This document shows, piece after piece, positions 45,260 to 54,694 of a stretch of 64,000 bases of DNA (within the stretch, counting starts at the first letter, position 1; each line of letters starts with the position of its first letter). The stretch comes from Phycicoccus endophyticus (GTDB taxonomy: Bacteria > Actinomycetota > Actinomycetes > Actinomycetales > Dermatophilaceae). Under the pieces are notes generated by a model. The model saw only the letters and a program-made list of their open reading frames with translations, did not search any database and was not told where the DNA came from. The stretch lies in the NCBI RefSeq assembly GCF_011326735.1, contig NZ_JAANCN010000003.1, positions 1 through 64,000 on the forward strand, given 5' to 3'. A program made the translations under genes and the position numbers.

Positions 45260-46930
45260 ATGACACTCAAGCGCACGGCGCCCCTCGTCCTGATGACGGC
45301 GGCCGCCCTGAGCATGACGGCGTGCGCGCAGTCCGAGCGCGACTCCGGTGACGGCGGCGGGGGCAGCAGCGACGTCAAGGACACCCTGACCTTCGGCGCC
45401 GCGGGGGCACCCGAGCTGTTCGACCCGCTGTACGCCACCGACGGCGAGACCTTCCGGGTCACCCGGCAGATCCACCAGGGCCTGCTCGGGATCAAGCCGG
45501 GCACCGCCGACGTCCAGCCCGAGCTCGCCGAGAGCTGGGAGCCCTCGGACGACGGCCTGAGCTGGACCTTCCACCTGCGCCAGGGGGTGAAGTTCTCCGA
45601 CGGCACCGACTTCGACGCCGACGCGGTCTGTTACAACATGGAGCGGATGTACAACCAGAAGGGAGCCGGCCAGACGGCGGCCGAGTACTGGACGTACTTC
45701 TTCGGCACCTTCAGCGACGACCCGGAGGGCTCGCTGTACAAGTCGTGCGAGGCCAAGGACGCCGACACCGCGGTCATCGACGTCACCCGCACGACGTCGA
45801 GCTTCCCGACGATCCTGTCCCTGGACTCCTTCTCCATGCAGTCGCCCACGGCCCTCGAGGAGGGCGACGCCAACAACGTCCAGGCCCAGGGCGAGGGCTT
45901 CACCTACCCCGAGTACTCGATGAACCCGGTGGGGATCGGGCCCTACAAGCTCGACTCCTACGACGAGGCGAACAAGACGGTGACGCTCGTCGCCAACGAC
46001 GACTACTACGGCGACCCGCCGAAGACCAAGACGCTCGTCTTCAAGATCATCCCGGACGAGACCACCCGCCGCCAGGAGCTCGAGGCCGGGTCGATCGACG
46101 GCTACGACCTGCCCAACCCGGTGGACTGGCAGGGCCTGGAGGACGACGGCAACAACGTCCAGGTCCGTCCTGCGTTCAACGTCCTCTACCTCGGGCTGAA
46201 CCCGGAGAAGAACCCCAAGCTGAAGGACCTGCGGGTGCGCCAGGCGATCGCGTACGCCCTCAACCGTGAGCAGATGGTCACCAGCCAGCTGCCCGAGGGA
46301 GCGAGTGTGGCCTCGCAGTTCATGCCGGAGGCGGTCTCCGGCTACAACAAGGACCTCGAGCCCTACCCGTACGACCCGGACAAGGCCAAGCAGCTGCTCA
46401 AGGAGGCCGGGGCCGAGGGCATGAGCCTGACGTTCGCGTTCCCGACCGAGGTCTCCCGGCCCTACATGCCGGACCCGCAGAAGATCCACGCGGCGTTCAC
46501 CAAGGACCTCGAGGCCGTCGGCATCAAGGTCAAGGAGGTCAGCAAGCCGTGGAACGGCGGCTACCTCGACGACGTCTCGGCCAACGGCGCCTACGACGCG
46601 TGGCTGCTCGGCTGGACGGGTGACTACAACGCCGCGGACAACTTCCTCGGCACCTTCTTCAGCGACCTCAAGGGCAACGACTTCCACACGAGCGTCATGC
46701 CGTGGGGCAAGACGCTCTCCGAGGACCTCAAGGCCGCCGACGCGATCGTCGACGAGGACGAGCGGGCCGCCGCCTACGAGGACATCAACAAGCGCATCGC
46801 CGAGGAGTACCTGCCGGGTATCCCGATCAGCCACTCCCCGCCGGCGCTCGTGACGAGCGAGAAGGTGGAGGGTCTGGTCGCCAGCCCGCTCACCGCGGAG
46901 ACGTTCGACACCGTCACCGTCGCCAAGTGA
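45260..46930 (+). CDS. Peptide ABC transporter substrate-binding lipoprotein (family 5)
   Basis: A 556-residue extracytoplasmic binding protein, first gene of a complete oligopeptide/dipeptide ABC operon. The signal peptide ends in lipobox SMTAC (Cys ~22), followed by a Gly/Ser linker. Family-5 features are LTFGAAGAPELFDPLYATDGETFRVTRQIHQGLLGI, PELAESWEPSDDGLSWTFHLRQGVKFSDGTDFDADAVCYNMERM, NPVGIGPYKLDSYDEANKTVTLVANDDYYG and LRVRQAIAYALNREQMV. It captures a peptide or similar solute for the permeases downstream. A strong hairpin in the 110-base gap before the first permease may keep its mRNA level above that of the rest. Confidence 0.94.
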   Translation: MTLKRTAPLVLMTAAALSMTACAQSERDSGDGGGGSSDVKDTLTFGAAGAPELFDPLYATDGETFRVTRQIHQGLLGIKPGTADVQPELAESWEPSDDGLSWTFHLRQGVKFSDGTDFDADAVCYNMERMYNQKGAGQTAAEYWTYFFGTFSDDPEGSLYKSCEAKDADTAVIDVTRTTSSFPTILSLDSFSMQSPTALEEGDANNVQAQGEGFTYPEYSMNPVGIGPYKLDSYDEANKTVTLVANDDYYGDPPKTKTLVFKIIPDETTRRQELEAGSIDGYDLPNPVDWQGLEDDGNNVQVRPAFNVLYLGLNPEKNPKLKDLRVRQAIAYALNREQMVTSQLPEGASVASQFMPEAVSGYNKDLEPYPYDPDKAKQLLKEAGAEGMSLTFAFPTEVSRPYMPDPQKIHAAFTKDLEAVGIKVKEVSKPWNGGYLDDVSANGAYDAWLLGWTGDYNAADNFLGTFFSDLKGNDFHTSVMPWGKTLSEDLKAADAIVDEDERAAAYEDINKRIAEEYLPGIPISHSPPALVTSEKVEGLVASPLTAETFDTVTVAK

Positions 46931-46970
46931 CCGAGCGCTAGCCCGCTCGGCACGAGAGCACGCACAGGGT

Positions 46971-47011
46971 CGGTGGCCGCCCCGGACACGACACGTTCGG
47001 GGCGGCCACCG
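46971..47011 (+). terminator. Long G+C hairpin between the binding-protein and permease genes
   Basis: Arms of 14 bases (46971-46984 and 46998-47011; core GGTGGCCGCCCCG) pair perfectly around a 13-base loop. There is no T-run. In operons of this kind such a hairpin usually acts as a partial terminator or 3'-end stabiliser, raising binding protein over permease. Confidence 0.6.
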
Positions 47012-47040
47012 GCGCCCGCCGCAGACCCCCAGGAGCCCCC

Positions 47041-48048
47041 GTGGCGAGATTCATCATCCGACGCCTCCTCCAGATGGTCGTCGTCGTCTTCGTCCTCTCC
47101 CTCATGCTCTTCTTCTGGCTGCGCTCCCTGCCCGGGGGGACGGTCTCGGCGATCCTCGGGGAGCGCGCGACCCCGCAGACCCGGGCCGCCCTGACCAAGG
47201 CCCTCGGTCTCGACCAGCCGGTGTGGGTCCAGTACTGGCGCTTCGTCGAGCGCGCGGCCCACGGCGAGTTCGGCACCTCCACCCGCGTCCTGCCCGGCGC
47301 CGACGCCCTCGACATCTTCCTCTCCCGGCTGCCGGCGACGATCGAGCTGAGCTTCTTCGCCCTCCTCCTCGCCGTCGTCCTGGCCATCCCCCTCGGGTAC
47401 CTCTCCGCCCGCCGGGCCGGCTCACCGCTGGACAGCGGGCTCGTGGTCACCTCGCTCGTCGGGGTCGCGGTCCCGGTGTTCTTCCTCGCCTTCCTCCTGA
47501 AGTACCAGCTGGCCGTCGAGCACCACGTCTTCCCGGTCTCCGGTCGGCAGGACAACCTCAGCTGCACCCGGGTGACCAACTTCTTCGTCCTCGACGGCCT
47601 GCTCACCCGGGAGTACGACTGCTCGGTCAGCGCGCTCAAGCACCTCGTGCTGCCGTCGCTCGCCCTGGCGACGATCCCGTTCGCCGTGATCTACCGGATC
47701 ACCCGGGCCTCGGTCCTCGAGGTGCTCGGCGAGGACTACGTGCGCACCGCGGAGTCCAAGGGCCTCACCGCACGGGTCATCCGGGGCCGGCACGTCCTGC
47801 GCAACGCCCTCCTGCCGGTCGTGACGACGATCGGGCTCCAGACCGGCGGGCTGCTCGCCGGGGCGGTGCTCACCGAGAAGGTCTTCAACTGGGGCGGCAT
47901 CGGCAACGCGCTGGCCGACGCGTTCGAGGGCCGCGACTACGCGGTCCTCCAGGTGCTCATCCTCGCGGCGGCGATGATCTACGTCGTCATCAACCTGCTC
48001 GTCGACATCTCCTACGCGGTCATCGACCCGAGGGTGCGGACCCGATGA
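47041..48048 (+). CDS. Peptide ABC transporter permease, DppB-like
   Basis: A 335-residue inner-membrane subunit. The family start RFIIRRLLQMVVVVFVLSLMLFFWLRSLPGG is followed by LGLDQPVWVQYWRFVERAAHGEFGTS, the DppB/OppB signature. The EAA-type cytoplasmic loop (EDYVRTAESKGLTARVIRGRHVLRNALLPVVTTIGLQ) contacts the ATPases. About six spans are present. An extracytoplasmic insertion (FPVSGRQDNLSCTRVTNFFVLDGLLTREYDCSV) contains two Cys that could pair. GTG 47041 follows the sequence AGGAGCCCCC. It overlaps the next permease by four bases (ATGA). Confidence 0.95.
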   Translation: MARFIIRRLLQMVVVVFVLSLMLFFWLRSLPGGTVSAILGERATPQTRAALTKALGLDQPVWVQYWRFVERAAHGEFGTSTRVLPGADALDIFLSRLPATIELSFFALLLAVVLAIPLGYLSARRAGSPLDSGLVVTSLVGVAVPVFFLAFLLKYQLAVEHHVFPVSGRQDNLSCTRVTNFFVLDGLLTREYDCSVSALKHLVLPSLALATIPFAVIYRITRASVLEVLGEDYVRTAESKGLTARVIRGRHVLRNALLPVVTTIGLQTGGLLAGAVLTEKVFNWGGIGNALADAFEGRDYAVLQVLILAAAMIYVVINLLVDISYAVIDPRVRTR

Positions 48049-49031
48049 GCCTGCCGACGCCGGCGAACCGGCGCAAGGAGCGGGTCGACGCGCTCGCCGC
48101 CACGGCGGCCACCGGCCCGGGGGGCGCGCTGCTCGAGGCCGGCTCGGTCGACGAGAAGCCCGGCGTCTCGCTCATCGCCAGCGCGTGGCGACGGCTGCGG
48201 CGCGACCCGGTCTTCCTCCTCGGCGCCGCGATCACCCTCGTCTTCGTCGTCCTCGCCCTCGTCTCGCCGCTCATCGCCCCCCACGACCCGGGGGCGAACC
48301 TGCTCATCGACAAGGTGCGCCCGCAGACCAACCCCGTCCCGGGCCCGGAGCCGGGCTTCCCGCTCGGTGCCGACGACGTCGGCCGCGACCTGCTCTCCCG
48401 GTTGCTCGTCGGCAGCCAGCAGACGCTCGTCGTCGGCGTCTTCGCGACGCTCTTCGGGCTCACCGGGGGGCTGACCCTCGGCATCCTCGCCGGCGCGTTC
48501 GGCGGCTGGGTCGACTCGCTCGTCATGCGGGTGGTCGACGTCCTGCTGTCCATCCCCTCCCTGCTGCTCGCCTTCTCGATCGCCGCGATCGCCTCCCGCC
48601 CCAGCCAGCTGACCGTCATCATCGCCGTCGCCGCCGTCCAGGTGCCGGTCTTCGCCCGCCTGCTGCGCGGATCGATGCTCGCCCAGCGGCACAGCGACCA
48701 CGTCCTCGCGGCGCGGGCGCTCGGGGTCACCCGGCGGGCGGTGGTCTTCCGGCACATGGTCCCCAACTCGCTCGCGCCGGTCATCGTCCAGTCCACGCTC
48801 GTGCTCGCCGTGTCGATCATCGACGCCGCGGCCCTGTCCTTCCTCGGGCTCGGCAACCCCAACGACCGCCAGCCGGAGTGGGGCCAGATGCTCGGCCGGG
48901 CCCAGACCTACATCTACGACAGCCCGCACCTGGCGGTCTACCCCGCCCTGTGCATCATCGTCGTCGCCCTCGGCTTCACCCTCATGGGCGAGTCGCTGCG
49001 CGAGGCCCTCGACCCCAAGAGCAGGAGGTGA
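48045..49031 (+). CDS. Peptide ABC transporter permease, DppC-like
   Basis: A 328-residue inner-membrane subunit. The N-terminal ~50 residues are cytoplasmic and end in SAWRRLRRDPVFLLGAAITLVFVVLALVSPLIAPHDP, the usual DppC/OppC opening. FPLGADDVGRDLLSRLLVGSQQTLVVG is diagnostic. The EAA loop is HVLAARALGVTRRAVVFRHMVPNSLAPVIVQ, followed by AALSFLGLGNPNDRQPEWGQML. It pairs with the DppB-like subunit upstream. Seven bases separate it from the first ATPase gene, with AGGAGG at its 3' end serving as ribosome-binding site for the latter. Confidence 0.95.
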   Translation: MSLPTPANRRKERVDALAATAATGPGGALLEAGSVDEKPGVSLIASAWRRLRRDPVFLLGAAITLVFVVLALVSPLIAPHDPGANLLIDKVRPQTNPVPGPEPGFPLGADDVGRDLLSRLLVGSQQTLVVGVFATLFGLTGGLTLGILAGAFGGWVDSLVMRVVDVLLSIPSLLLAFSIAAIASRPSQLTVIIAVAAVQVPVFARLLRGSMLAQRHSDHVLAARALGVTRRAVVFRHMVPNSLAPVIVQSTLVLAVSIIDAAALSFLGLGNPNDRQPEWGQMLGRAQTYIYDSPHLAVYPALCIIVVALGFTLMGESLREALDPKSRR

Positions 49032-49038
49032 GCCGGGG

Positions 49039-50054
49039 ATGACCGCCACGGCGACCACACCGCGGACCGGCCGGCCAGGTCAGGAGCCGCTGCTGTCCGT
49101 CCGGGACCTGCGGGTCACCTTCCGCCGCCAGGGCGAGGAGCCCTTCACCGCCGTCGACGGCGTGAGCTTCGACGTCCGCCCGGGGCAGACCGTGGGCCTC
49201 GTCGGTGAGTCCGGCTGCGGCAAGTCGGTGACCTCGCTCGCGATCATGGGGCTGCTGCCCGCCCGCGGGAACACCGTCGAGGGCACCGCCACCTACGACG
49301 GCACCGACCTGCTCGGCCTGCCGCCCGACCAGATGCGCGACCGGCGCGGGCGCGACATCGCGATGATCTTCCAGGACCCGCTCTCCTCCCTCAACCCGGT
49401 CATCCCCATCGGCCTGCAGGTGACCGAGGTGCTCGAACGGCACAGGGGGATGCGCCGGCGGGCGGCCCGCCCGCTGGCCCGGGACCTGCTGGACCGGGTG
49501 GGCATCCCCGACCCGGACCGGCGGCTCACCGACTACCCGCACCAGCTGAGCGGCGGGATGCGCCAGCGCGCCCTCATCGCCATGGCGCTGGCCTGCGAAC
49601 CGCGGCTGCTCATCGCCGACGAGCCGACCACCGCCCTCGACGTGACGATCCAGGCCCAGATCCTCCGGCTGCTCAAGGAGCTCGTCGAGGAGACCGGCAC
49701 GGCCCTGGTGATGATCACCCACGACCTCGGGGTGGTCGCCGGGCTGTGCGACGAGGTCAACGTCCTCTACGGGGGCCGGATCGTGGAGCGGGGCGAGCGG
49801 CACGAGCTGTTCGCCGCGCCCCGCCACCCGTACACGAGCGGCCTGCTCGCCTCCATCCCGCGCCTGGACGGCGCCCGCGGTGCGCCGCTGACGCCGATCC
49901 CCGGCTCGGTCGCCGACAACCTGCCGTGGGAGAGCGCGTGTGCCTTCGCGCCGCGCTGCTCCCAGCCGGTCCAGCGATGCACCGCCGAGACCCCGCGGCT
50001 CGAGGAGTCCGCGGGCCGGGCGCTGCGCTGCTTCAACCCCGTCGAGGTGACCCG

Positions 50055-50058
<4 letters not shown>
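49039..50058 (+). CDS. Peptide ABC transporter ATP-binding protein, DppD-like
   Basis: A 339-residue ATPase. Walker A is [21 protein letters not shown], the Q-loop is [15 protein letters not shown], the signature is [18 protein letters not shown], Walker B is [12 protein letters not shown] and the H-loop is [16 protein letters not shown]. The C-terminal oligopeptide-transporter extension carries the cysteine motif region [14 protein letters not shown] and RALRC, which in related DppD proteins binds an Fe-S cluster. Its stop overlaps the start of the second ATPase (ATGA). Confidence 0.95.
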
Positions 50059-51227
<1,169 letters not shown>

Positions 51228-51288
51228 CCGCCGGCGGGTCAGGGTCGCCTCAGGTGCCGCCACGGTCGAGGTGGGCGATGATGGTCCG

Positions 51289-51597
51289 ATGAGCCGACTC
51301 CTCACCGACGACGAGGTGACCCGCCAGCTCGCCGAGCTGCCCGGCTGGTCCCGCGCGGGCAGCGCGATCGTCGCCACCGTGGAGGCACCCGACTTCCCGG
51401 CCGCGGTCCGCCTCGTCGTGGCCGTCGCCGAGGACGCCGAGCAGATGAACCACCACCCGGACATCGACATCCGCTGGCGCACGACCCGCTGGCTGCTCAC
51501 GACCCATGACGCCGGCGGCCTGACCCAGCTGGACATCGAGCTGGCGCACCGGATCTCGCAGGCGGCCCGCGCCGAGGGGGCGAGCCTGCGTGGCTGA
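51289..51597 (+). CDS. 4a-Hydroxytetrahydrobiopterin dehydratase (pterin carbinolamine dehydratase, DCoH-like)
   Basis: A 102-residue enzyme. Start LLTDDEVTRQLAELPGWSRAGSAIVATVEAPDFPAAVRLV fits the fold and the active-site motif is EQMNHHPDIDIRW, in which the HHP signature is complete, followed by THDAGGLTQLDIELAHRI. It dehydrates 4a-hydroxytetrahydropterins and also occurs in molybdopterin or folate contexts. ATG 51289 is preceded by GATGAT six bases upstream. It overlaps the VIT-family gene by eight bases, heading a three-gene operon. Confidence 0.93.
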   Translation: MSRLLTDDEVTRQLAELPGWSRAGSAIVATVEAPDFPAAVRLVVAVAEDAEQMNHHPDIDIRWRTTRWLLTTHDAGGLTQLDIELAHRISQAARAEGASLRG

Positions 51598-52324
51598 CCA
51601 CCCATCGGGCGCCGCGGCGCTCGCCGGGCACGACGAGCCGCACGACCACTCCTACAGCCAGCGCCTGAACTGGCTGCGCGCCGGCGTCCTCGGCGCCAAC
51701 GACGGCATCGTCTCGACCGCCGCCCTCGTCATCGGGGTGGCCGCCGCGACGACCGACCGCGGCACCGTCCTCACCGCGGGCCTCGCCGGGCTCGCCGCCG
51801 GGGCGATGAGCATGGCGGTCGGCGAGTACGTCTCGGTGAGCACGCAACGCGACACCGAGCGGGCCCTGATCGCCAAGGAGACCCGCGAGCTGGCCGAGGA
51901 GCCGGACGCCGAGCTCGCCGAGCTCGCCGGGTTCTACGAGGCCAAGGGCCTCTCCCCCGACCTGGCCGAGCAGGTCGCCGTCGAGCTGACCCGGCACGAC
52001 GCCCTCGCCGCCCACGCCGAGGTCGAGCTGCGGATCGACCCGGAGAACCTCACCAACCCCTGGCAGGCCGCCTGGGCCTCGATGCTCTCCTTCACGCTCG
52101 GAGCCGTCGTCCCGCTGCTCGCCGTCGTCCTGCCCGCCCAGGGCTGGCGGGTCCCGGTGACGGTGCTCGCCGTCGTGGTCGCGCTCGCGGGCACCGGCCT
52201 GGTCAGCGCGCGGCTCGGCGAGGCCGACGCGCGCCGGGCGACGGTGCGCGTGGTCGCGGGCGGTCTGCTCGCGATGGCGGTCACCTACGGCATCGGCTCC
52301 CTCCTCGGCACCGAGACCGGGTGA
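51590..52324 (+). CDS. VIT1/CCC1-family transporter
   Basis: A 244-residue membrane protein of the Fe2+/Mn2+ vacuolar-type transporter family. The first span region RLNWLRAGVLGANDGIVSTAALVIGVAAA and AGLAGLAAGAMSMAVGEYVSVSTQRD are the conserved metal-path segments. A cytoplasmic helical domain (LIAKETRELAEEPDAELAELAGFYEAKGLSPDLAEQVAVEL) with many Glu residues probably binds metal. Three more spans end the protein. The GTG at 51590 lies inside the dehydratase gene. The likely role is iron or manganese movement across the plasma membrane. Confidence 0.92.
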   Translation: MADHPSGAAALAGHDEPHDHSYSQRLNWLRAGVLGANDGIVSTAALVIGVAAATTDRGTVLTAGLAGLAAGAMSMAVGEYVSVSTQRDTERALIAKETRELAEEPDAELAELAGFYEAKGLSPDLAEQVAVELTRHDALAAHAEVELRIDPENLTNPWQAAWASMLSFTLGAVVPLLAVVLPAQGWRVPVTVLAVVVALAGTGLVSARLGEADARRATVRVVAGGLLAMAVTYGIGSLLGTETG

Positions 52325-53031
52325 TGACCCGCCGCCTGCTCGTCGTCCAGCACGAGCCCGACGCCCCGGCGGCCTGGCTGGGGCAGTGGTGGGCCCAGGC
52401 CGGGGTCGAGCTCGACGTCGTGCGCGGCGACCTCGGGGACCCCGTCCCGTCGCGGCTGGCCGACGGGGGCCACGACGGGCTCGTCGTCCTCGGCGGGGCG
52501 ATGGCGGCGACCGCGGACGCCGAGAACCCGTGGCTGGGCCCGACCAAGGCGCTGCTGCGGGAGGCCACCGAGGCCGGGGAGCCCGTGCTCGCCGTGTGCC
52601 TCGGCCACCAGCTGGCCGCGCTCGCCCTCGGCGGGCGCACCGGCCCCAACCCGTCGGGTCGCACGGTGGGCGTCGTGCCCGTCGGGCTCACTCCCGAGGG
52701 CCGCACCGACCCGCTCCTCGCGGGTCTGGACGGGGCGCCGGCGGTGCACTTCAACGACGACGTCGTGCTCGAGCCCCCTCCCGGGGCGACGGTCCTCGCC
52801 CGCCTCCCCGACGGCCGGCCGCAGGCGCTGCGCCTCGGGCAGCGCGCCTGGTCGGTGCAGTGCCACCCGGAGACCTCGCCCGAGGTCTTCACGGACTGGC
52901 TGCGCTCGGAGTCCCCGGGCGGTCTCGACGACGACGCCGCGGCGCTCGTCGGGCAGGTCGAGCACGCACGCGAGGCGCTGCGCGCCGCGTGGTGGCCCTT
53001 CGCCGACCGCTTCGCGGCCCAGCTGGCCTAG
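52324..53031 (+). CDS. Class-I glutamine amidotransferase-like protein
   Basis: A 235-residue class-I amidotransferase-fold protein resembling the stand-alone GMP-synthase-type GATase proteins. The nucleophile elbow is PVLAVCLGHQLAALALGG (Cys), and the histidine-glutamate pair is WSVQCHPETSPEVF. GLVVLGGAMAATADAENPWL is the usual preceding strand and oxyanion region. No synthase partner is adjacent, so the acceptor is unknown. The start is ATG 52324, sharing one base with the VIT gene stop; a GTG three bases upstream is also possible. Confidence 0.9.
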   Translation: MTRRLLVVQHEPDAPAAWLGQWWAQAGVELDVVRGDLGDPVPSRLADGGHDGLVVLGGAMAATADAENPWLGPTKALLREATEAGEPVLAVCLGHQLAALALGGRTGPNPSGRTVGVVPVGLTPEGRTDPLLAGLDGAPAVHFNDDVVLEPPPGATVLARLPDGRPQALRLGQRAWSVQCHPETSPEVFTDWLRSESPGGLDDDAAALVGQVEHAREALRAAWWPFADRFAAQLA

Positions 53032-53036
53032 TTGTC

Positions 53037-53057
53037 CTGACCGGGGCCGTTGGTCAG
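53037..53057. terminator. Short hairpin between converging genes
   Basis: CTGACC and GGTCAG pair around a nine-base loop just past the amidotransferase stop, before the converging hydrolase gene. It is weak but suitably placed, and marks the edge of the lower-G+C segment. Confidence 0.3.
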
Positions 53058-53081
53058 TCGTGAGAAGGGTTGAGTGCTGAG

Positions 53082-53978
53082 TCAGTGCTGGTCGCTGGCT
53101 CGGCGTGCGAGGGTCTCGATGAACTCGGCAATCTCGGTGGGGTTCTCTTCGGCCATGTAGTGACCGCTGGTCGTCGGCTGGTAGGTGAAGTCGGGGGCCC
53201 AGGCGCGCCAGAGGGCAGAGGCGTCGAAGCCGAGCTGCGCGCCCCAGTCTTGGGAGATGACGGCGACGGGCATGGACAGCTGGGCGCCTTGTTCACGGTC
53301 GGCGGTGTCCATGTCGAGATCGATGCCGGCGGTTGCTCGGTAGTCGGCAACGATGGAGTCGGTGGACGCGATCGAGCTGTGGACATAGTGGGACCGTTCC
53401 TCCTGGGTGAAGGTGGCGCCTGTGGGGTCCCAGGCGTCGAGGAACGAGGCGTAGAACTCGGGGGCAACGGCTGCGATCATCTTCTCCGGCATCCCGGCGG
53501 GCTGGGCCATGAGGTACAGGTGCCAGGCCACCTTGGCGTCGACACCCTGCAGGACGGACCAGGTGTCGAGGGTGGGCAGGACATCGAGGATTCCTAGGAA
53601 CGTCACCACGTCTGGGTGGTCGAGACCTGTCCTGACGGCGACGAGTGCGCCACGGTCGTGACCCACGAGGCCGAAGCGCTCGAACCCCAAGTCGCGGGCG
53701 ATGGCGACGATGTCGTTACCCATCGTGCGTTTGGAGTACGTGTCGCGTCCCTCGGCTACTGGCTTGTCGCTGTCGCCGTAGCCTCGCAGGTCCGGGACGA
53801 TCACCGTGAACTGGTGGGAGAGGCGGCGGGCGACGTGACGCCACATGTAGTGCGTTTGCGGGAACCCGTGGAGCAGAACCACAGCGGGGCCCTGACCGCC
53901 GCTGGCGACGTTGAGGTGGACGCCGTCGGCGCCGACGATGCGGCGGTAGGTGAAGTTGTCGATGGTGAAGCTGGTCAT
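53082..53978 (-). CDS. Alpha/beta hydrolase, haloacetate dehalogenase/epoxide hydrolase-like
   Basis: A 298-residue hydrolase. VVLLHGFPQTHYMWRHVARRLSHQFTVIVPDLRGYGDSDKP is the oxyanion HGFP region. The nucleophile elbow is FGLVGHDRGALVAVRTGLDHPDVV, with Asp as nucleophile in GHDRGA. The HDRG and YWHLY-like cap (VAWHLYLMAQPAGMPEKMI) recall fluoroacetate dehalogenases. The last His is in TSGHYMAEENPTEIAEFI. The real substrate is unknown. The ATG overlaps the TetR gene stop (ATGA). Base composition is clearly lower in G+C than in neighbours: 37 of 60 bases at 53101-53160 versus 46 of 60 at 52501-52560. This suggests recent acquisition. Confidence 0.9.
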   Translation of the reverse strand: MTSFTIDNFTYRRIVGADGVHLNVASGGQGPAVVLLHGFPQTHYMWRHVARRLSHQFTVIVPDLRGYGDSDKPVAEGRDTYSKRTMGNDIVAIARDLGFERFGLVGHDRGALVAVRTGLDHPDVVTFLGILDVLPTLDTWSVLQGVDAKVAWHLYLMAQPAGMPEKMIAAVAPEFYASFLDAWDPTGATFTQEERSHYVHSSIASTDSIVADYRATAGIDLDMDTADREQGAQLSMPVAVISQDWGAQLGFDASALWRAWAPDFTYQPTTSGHYMAEENPTEIAEFIETLARRASDQH

Positions 53979-54649
53979 GAGTTCTCCCGGGATGGGTGGG
54001 CGGCTGGGCGGCCGGAGAAGATCCCGGCGGGAAGGCTGGTGTGCTGGTGCGAGGCGACCAAGGCAGGTGTGATCACGGCATCGACGAGTGACTGCAGATA
54101 CTCGTCGGTCAGCGTCAGCCCGTTGGCGCGGCGCAGCAGGAGGACAGCGCCGGCCACCTCTTCGTAGGCGAAGGGGTCGGTGCCTGGCGCGAGCTCGCCC
54201 CTCGCCACGGCGGCGTCGATCACCCGCTTCGGCAGCCGTGCGCCCGTTGGGCCGGTGGCGTCCTCGATGGCCTCGCACAGGTCGGGGTCCTCGAGGCCAG
54301 CCTGCAGCAGCATGAACGCTGCACCGGTATCGGCCGAGCGCATCGTCTGCACCAGCCGCCGGACGAGCATAAGGAGGTCTTCGCGCAGACACGTACCCAT
54401 CTCGAGGGGCTCTGAGGCGTTCCGCGCGGGACCGTTCTTCACTGCCGCCAGGACCATGTCTCGCTTGGACTGCCATCGCCGGTACAGCGAGGCCTTGGAG
54501 GTACCGCAACGGCGCGCGACCGCTTCGAAGGACACCCCGTCGTAACCCTGCTCGCCCAGCACCTCGAGCACGCTGGTCGTGATCCGACGGTCGAGCTGTG
54601 GGTCCCGCGGGCGTCCGCGCGCCTCACTCTCATTATTACGAAACGTCAC
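53975..54649 (-). CDS. TetR family transcriptional regulator
   Basis: A 224-residue repressor. The helix-turn-helix is ITTSVLEVLGEQGYDGVSFEAVARRCGTSKASLYRRWQSKRDMVLAAV. The C-terminal ligand domain (LVRRLVQTMRSADTGAAFMLLQAGLEDPDLCEAIEDA) resembles the TetR_C_11/16-like type. I chose GTG 54649 (VTFRNNESEARGRPRD) over a TTG at 54685, because TACGAT ends exactly seven bases before the GTG, fitting a leaderless transcript. A 28-bp palindrome covers this box and the GTG, so the protein probably represses itself and the coupled hydrolase gene. Confidence 0.9.
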   Translation of the reverse strand: MTFRNNESEARGRPRDPQLDRRITTSVLEVLGEQGYDGVSFEAVARRCGTSKASLYRRWQSKRDMVLAAVKNGPARNASEPLEMGTCLREDLLMLVRRLVQTMRSADTGAAFMLLQAGLEDPDLCEAIEDATGPTGARLPKRVIDAAVARGELAPGTDPFAYEEVAGAVLLLRRANGLTLTDEYLQSLVDAVITPALVASHQHTSLPAGIFSGRPAAHPSRENS

Positions 54650-54663
54650 GCGCCGTATCGTAA
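54636..54663. promoter_or_regulatory. TetR operator palindrome overlapping the -10 and start codon
   Basis: Arms TTACGAAACG (54636-54645) and CGTATCGTAA (54654-54663) are inverted repeats with one mismatch in ten and an 8-base centre. The -10 candidate TACGAT (54662-54657, minus strand) and the GTG start at 54649 lie inside it. Binding here would block the tetR-hydrolase promoter. Confidence 0.6.
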
Positions 54664-54694
54664 ATGGATGGCGCTCCTCGATCAAGGTGCCCGA

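Noticed and set aside
45005-46834. Upstream extension of the typA reading frame on the minus strand across the peptide-binding protein gene
   Set aside because: The TypA protein starts at MSASRRDDLRNVAIVAHVDHGK (45004). The extension lies antisense to a clear lipoprotein gene and shows no domain.
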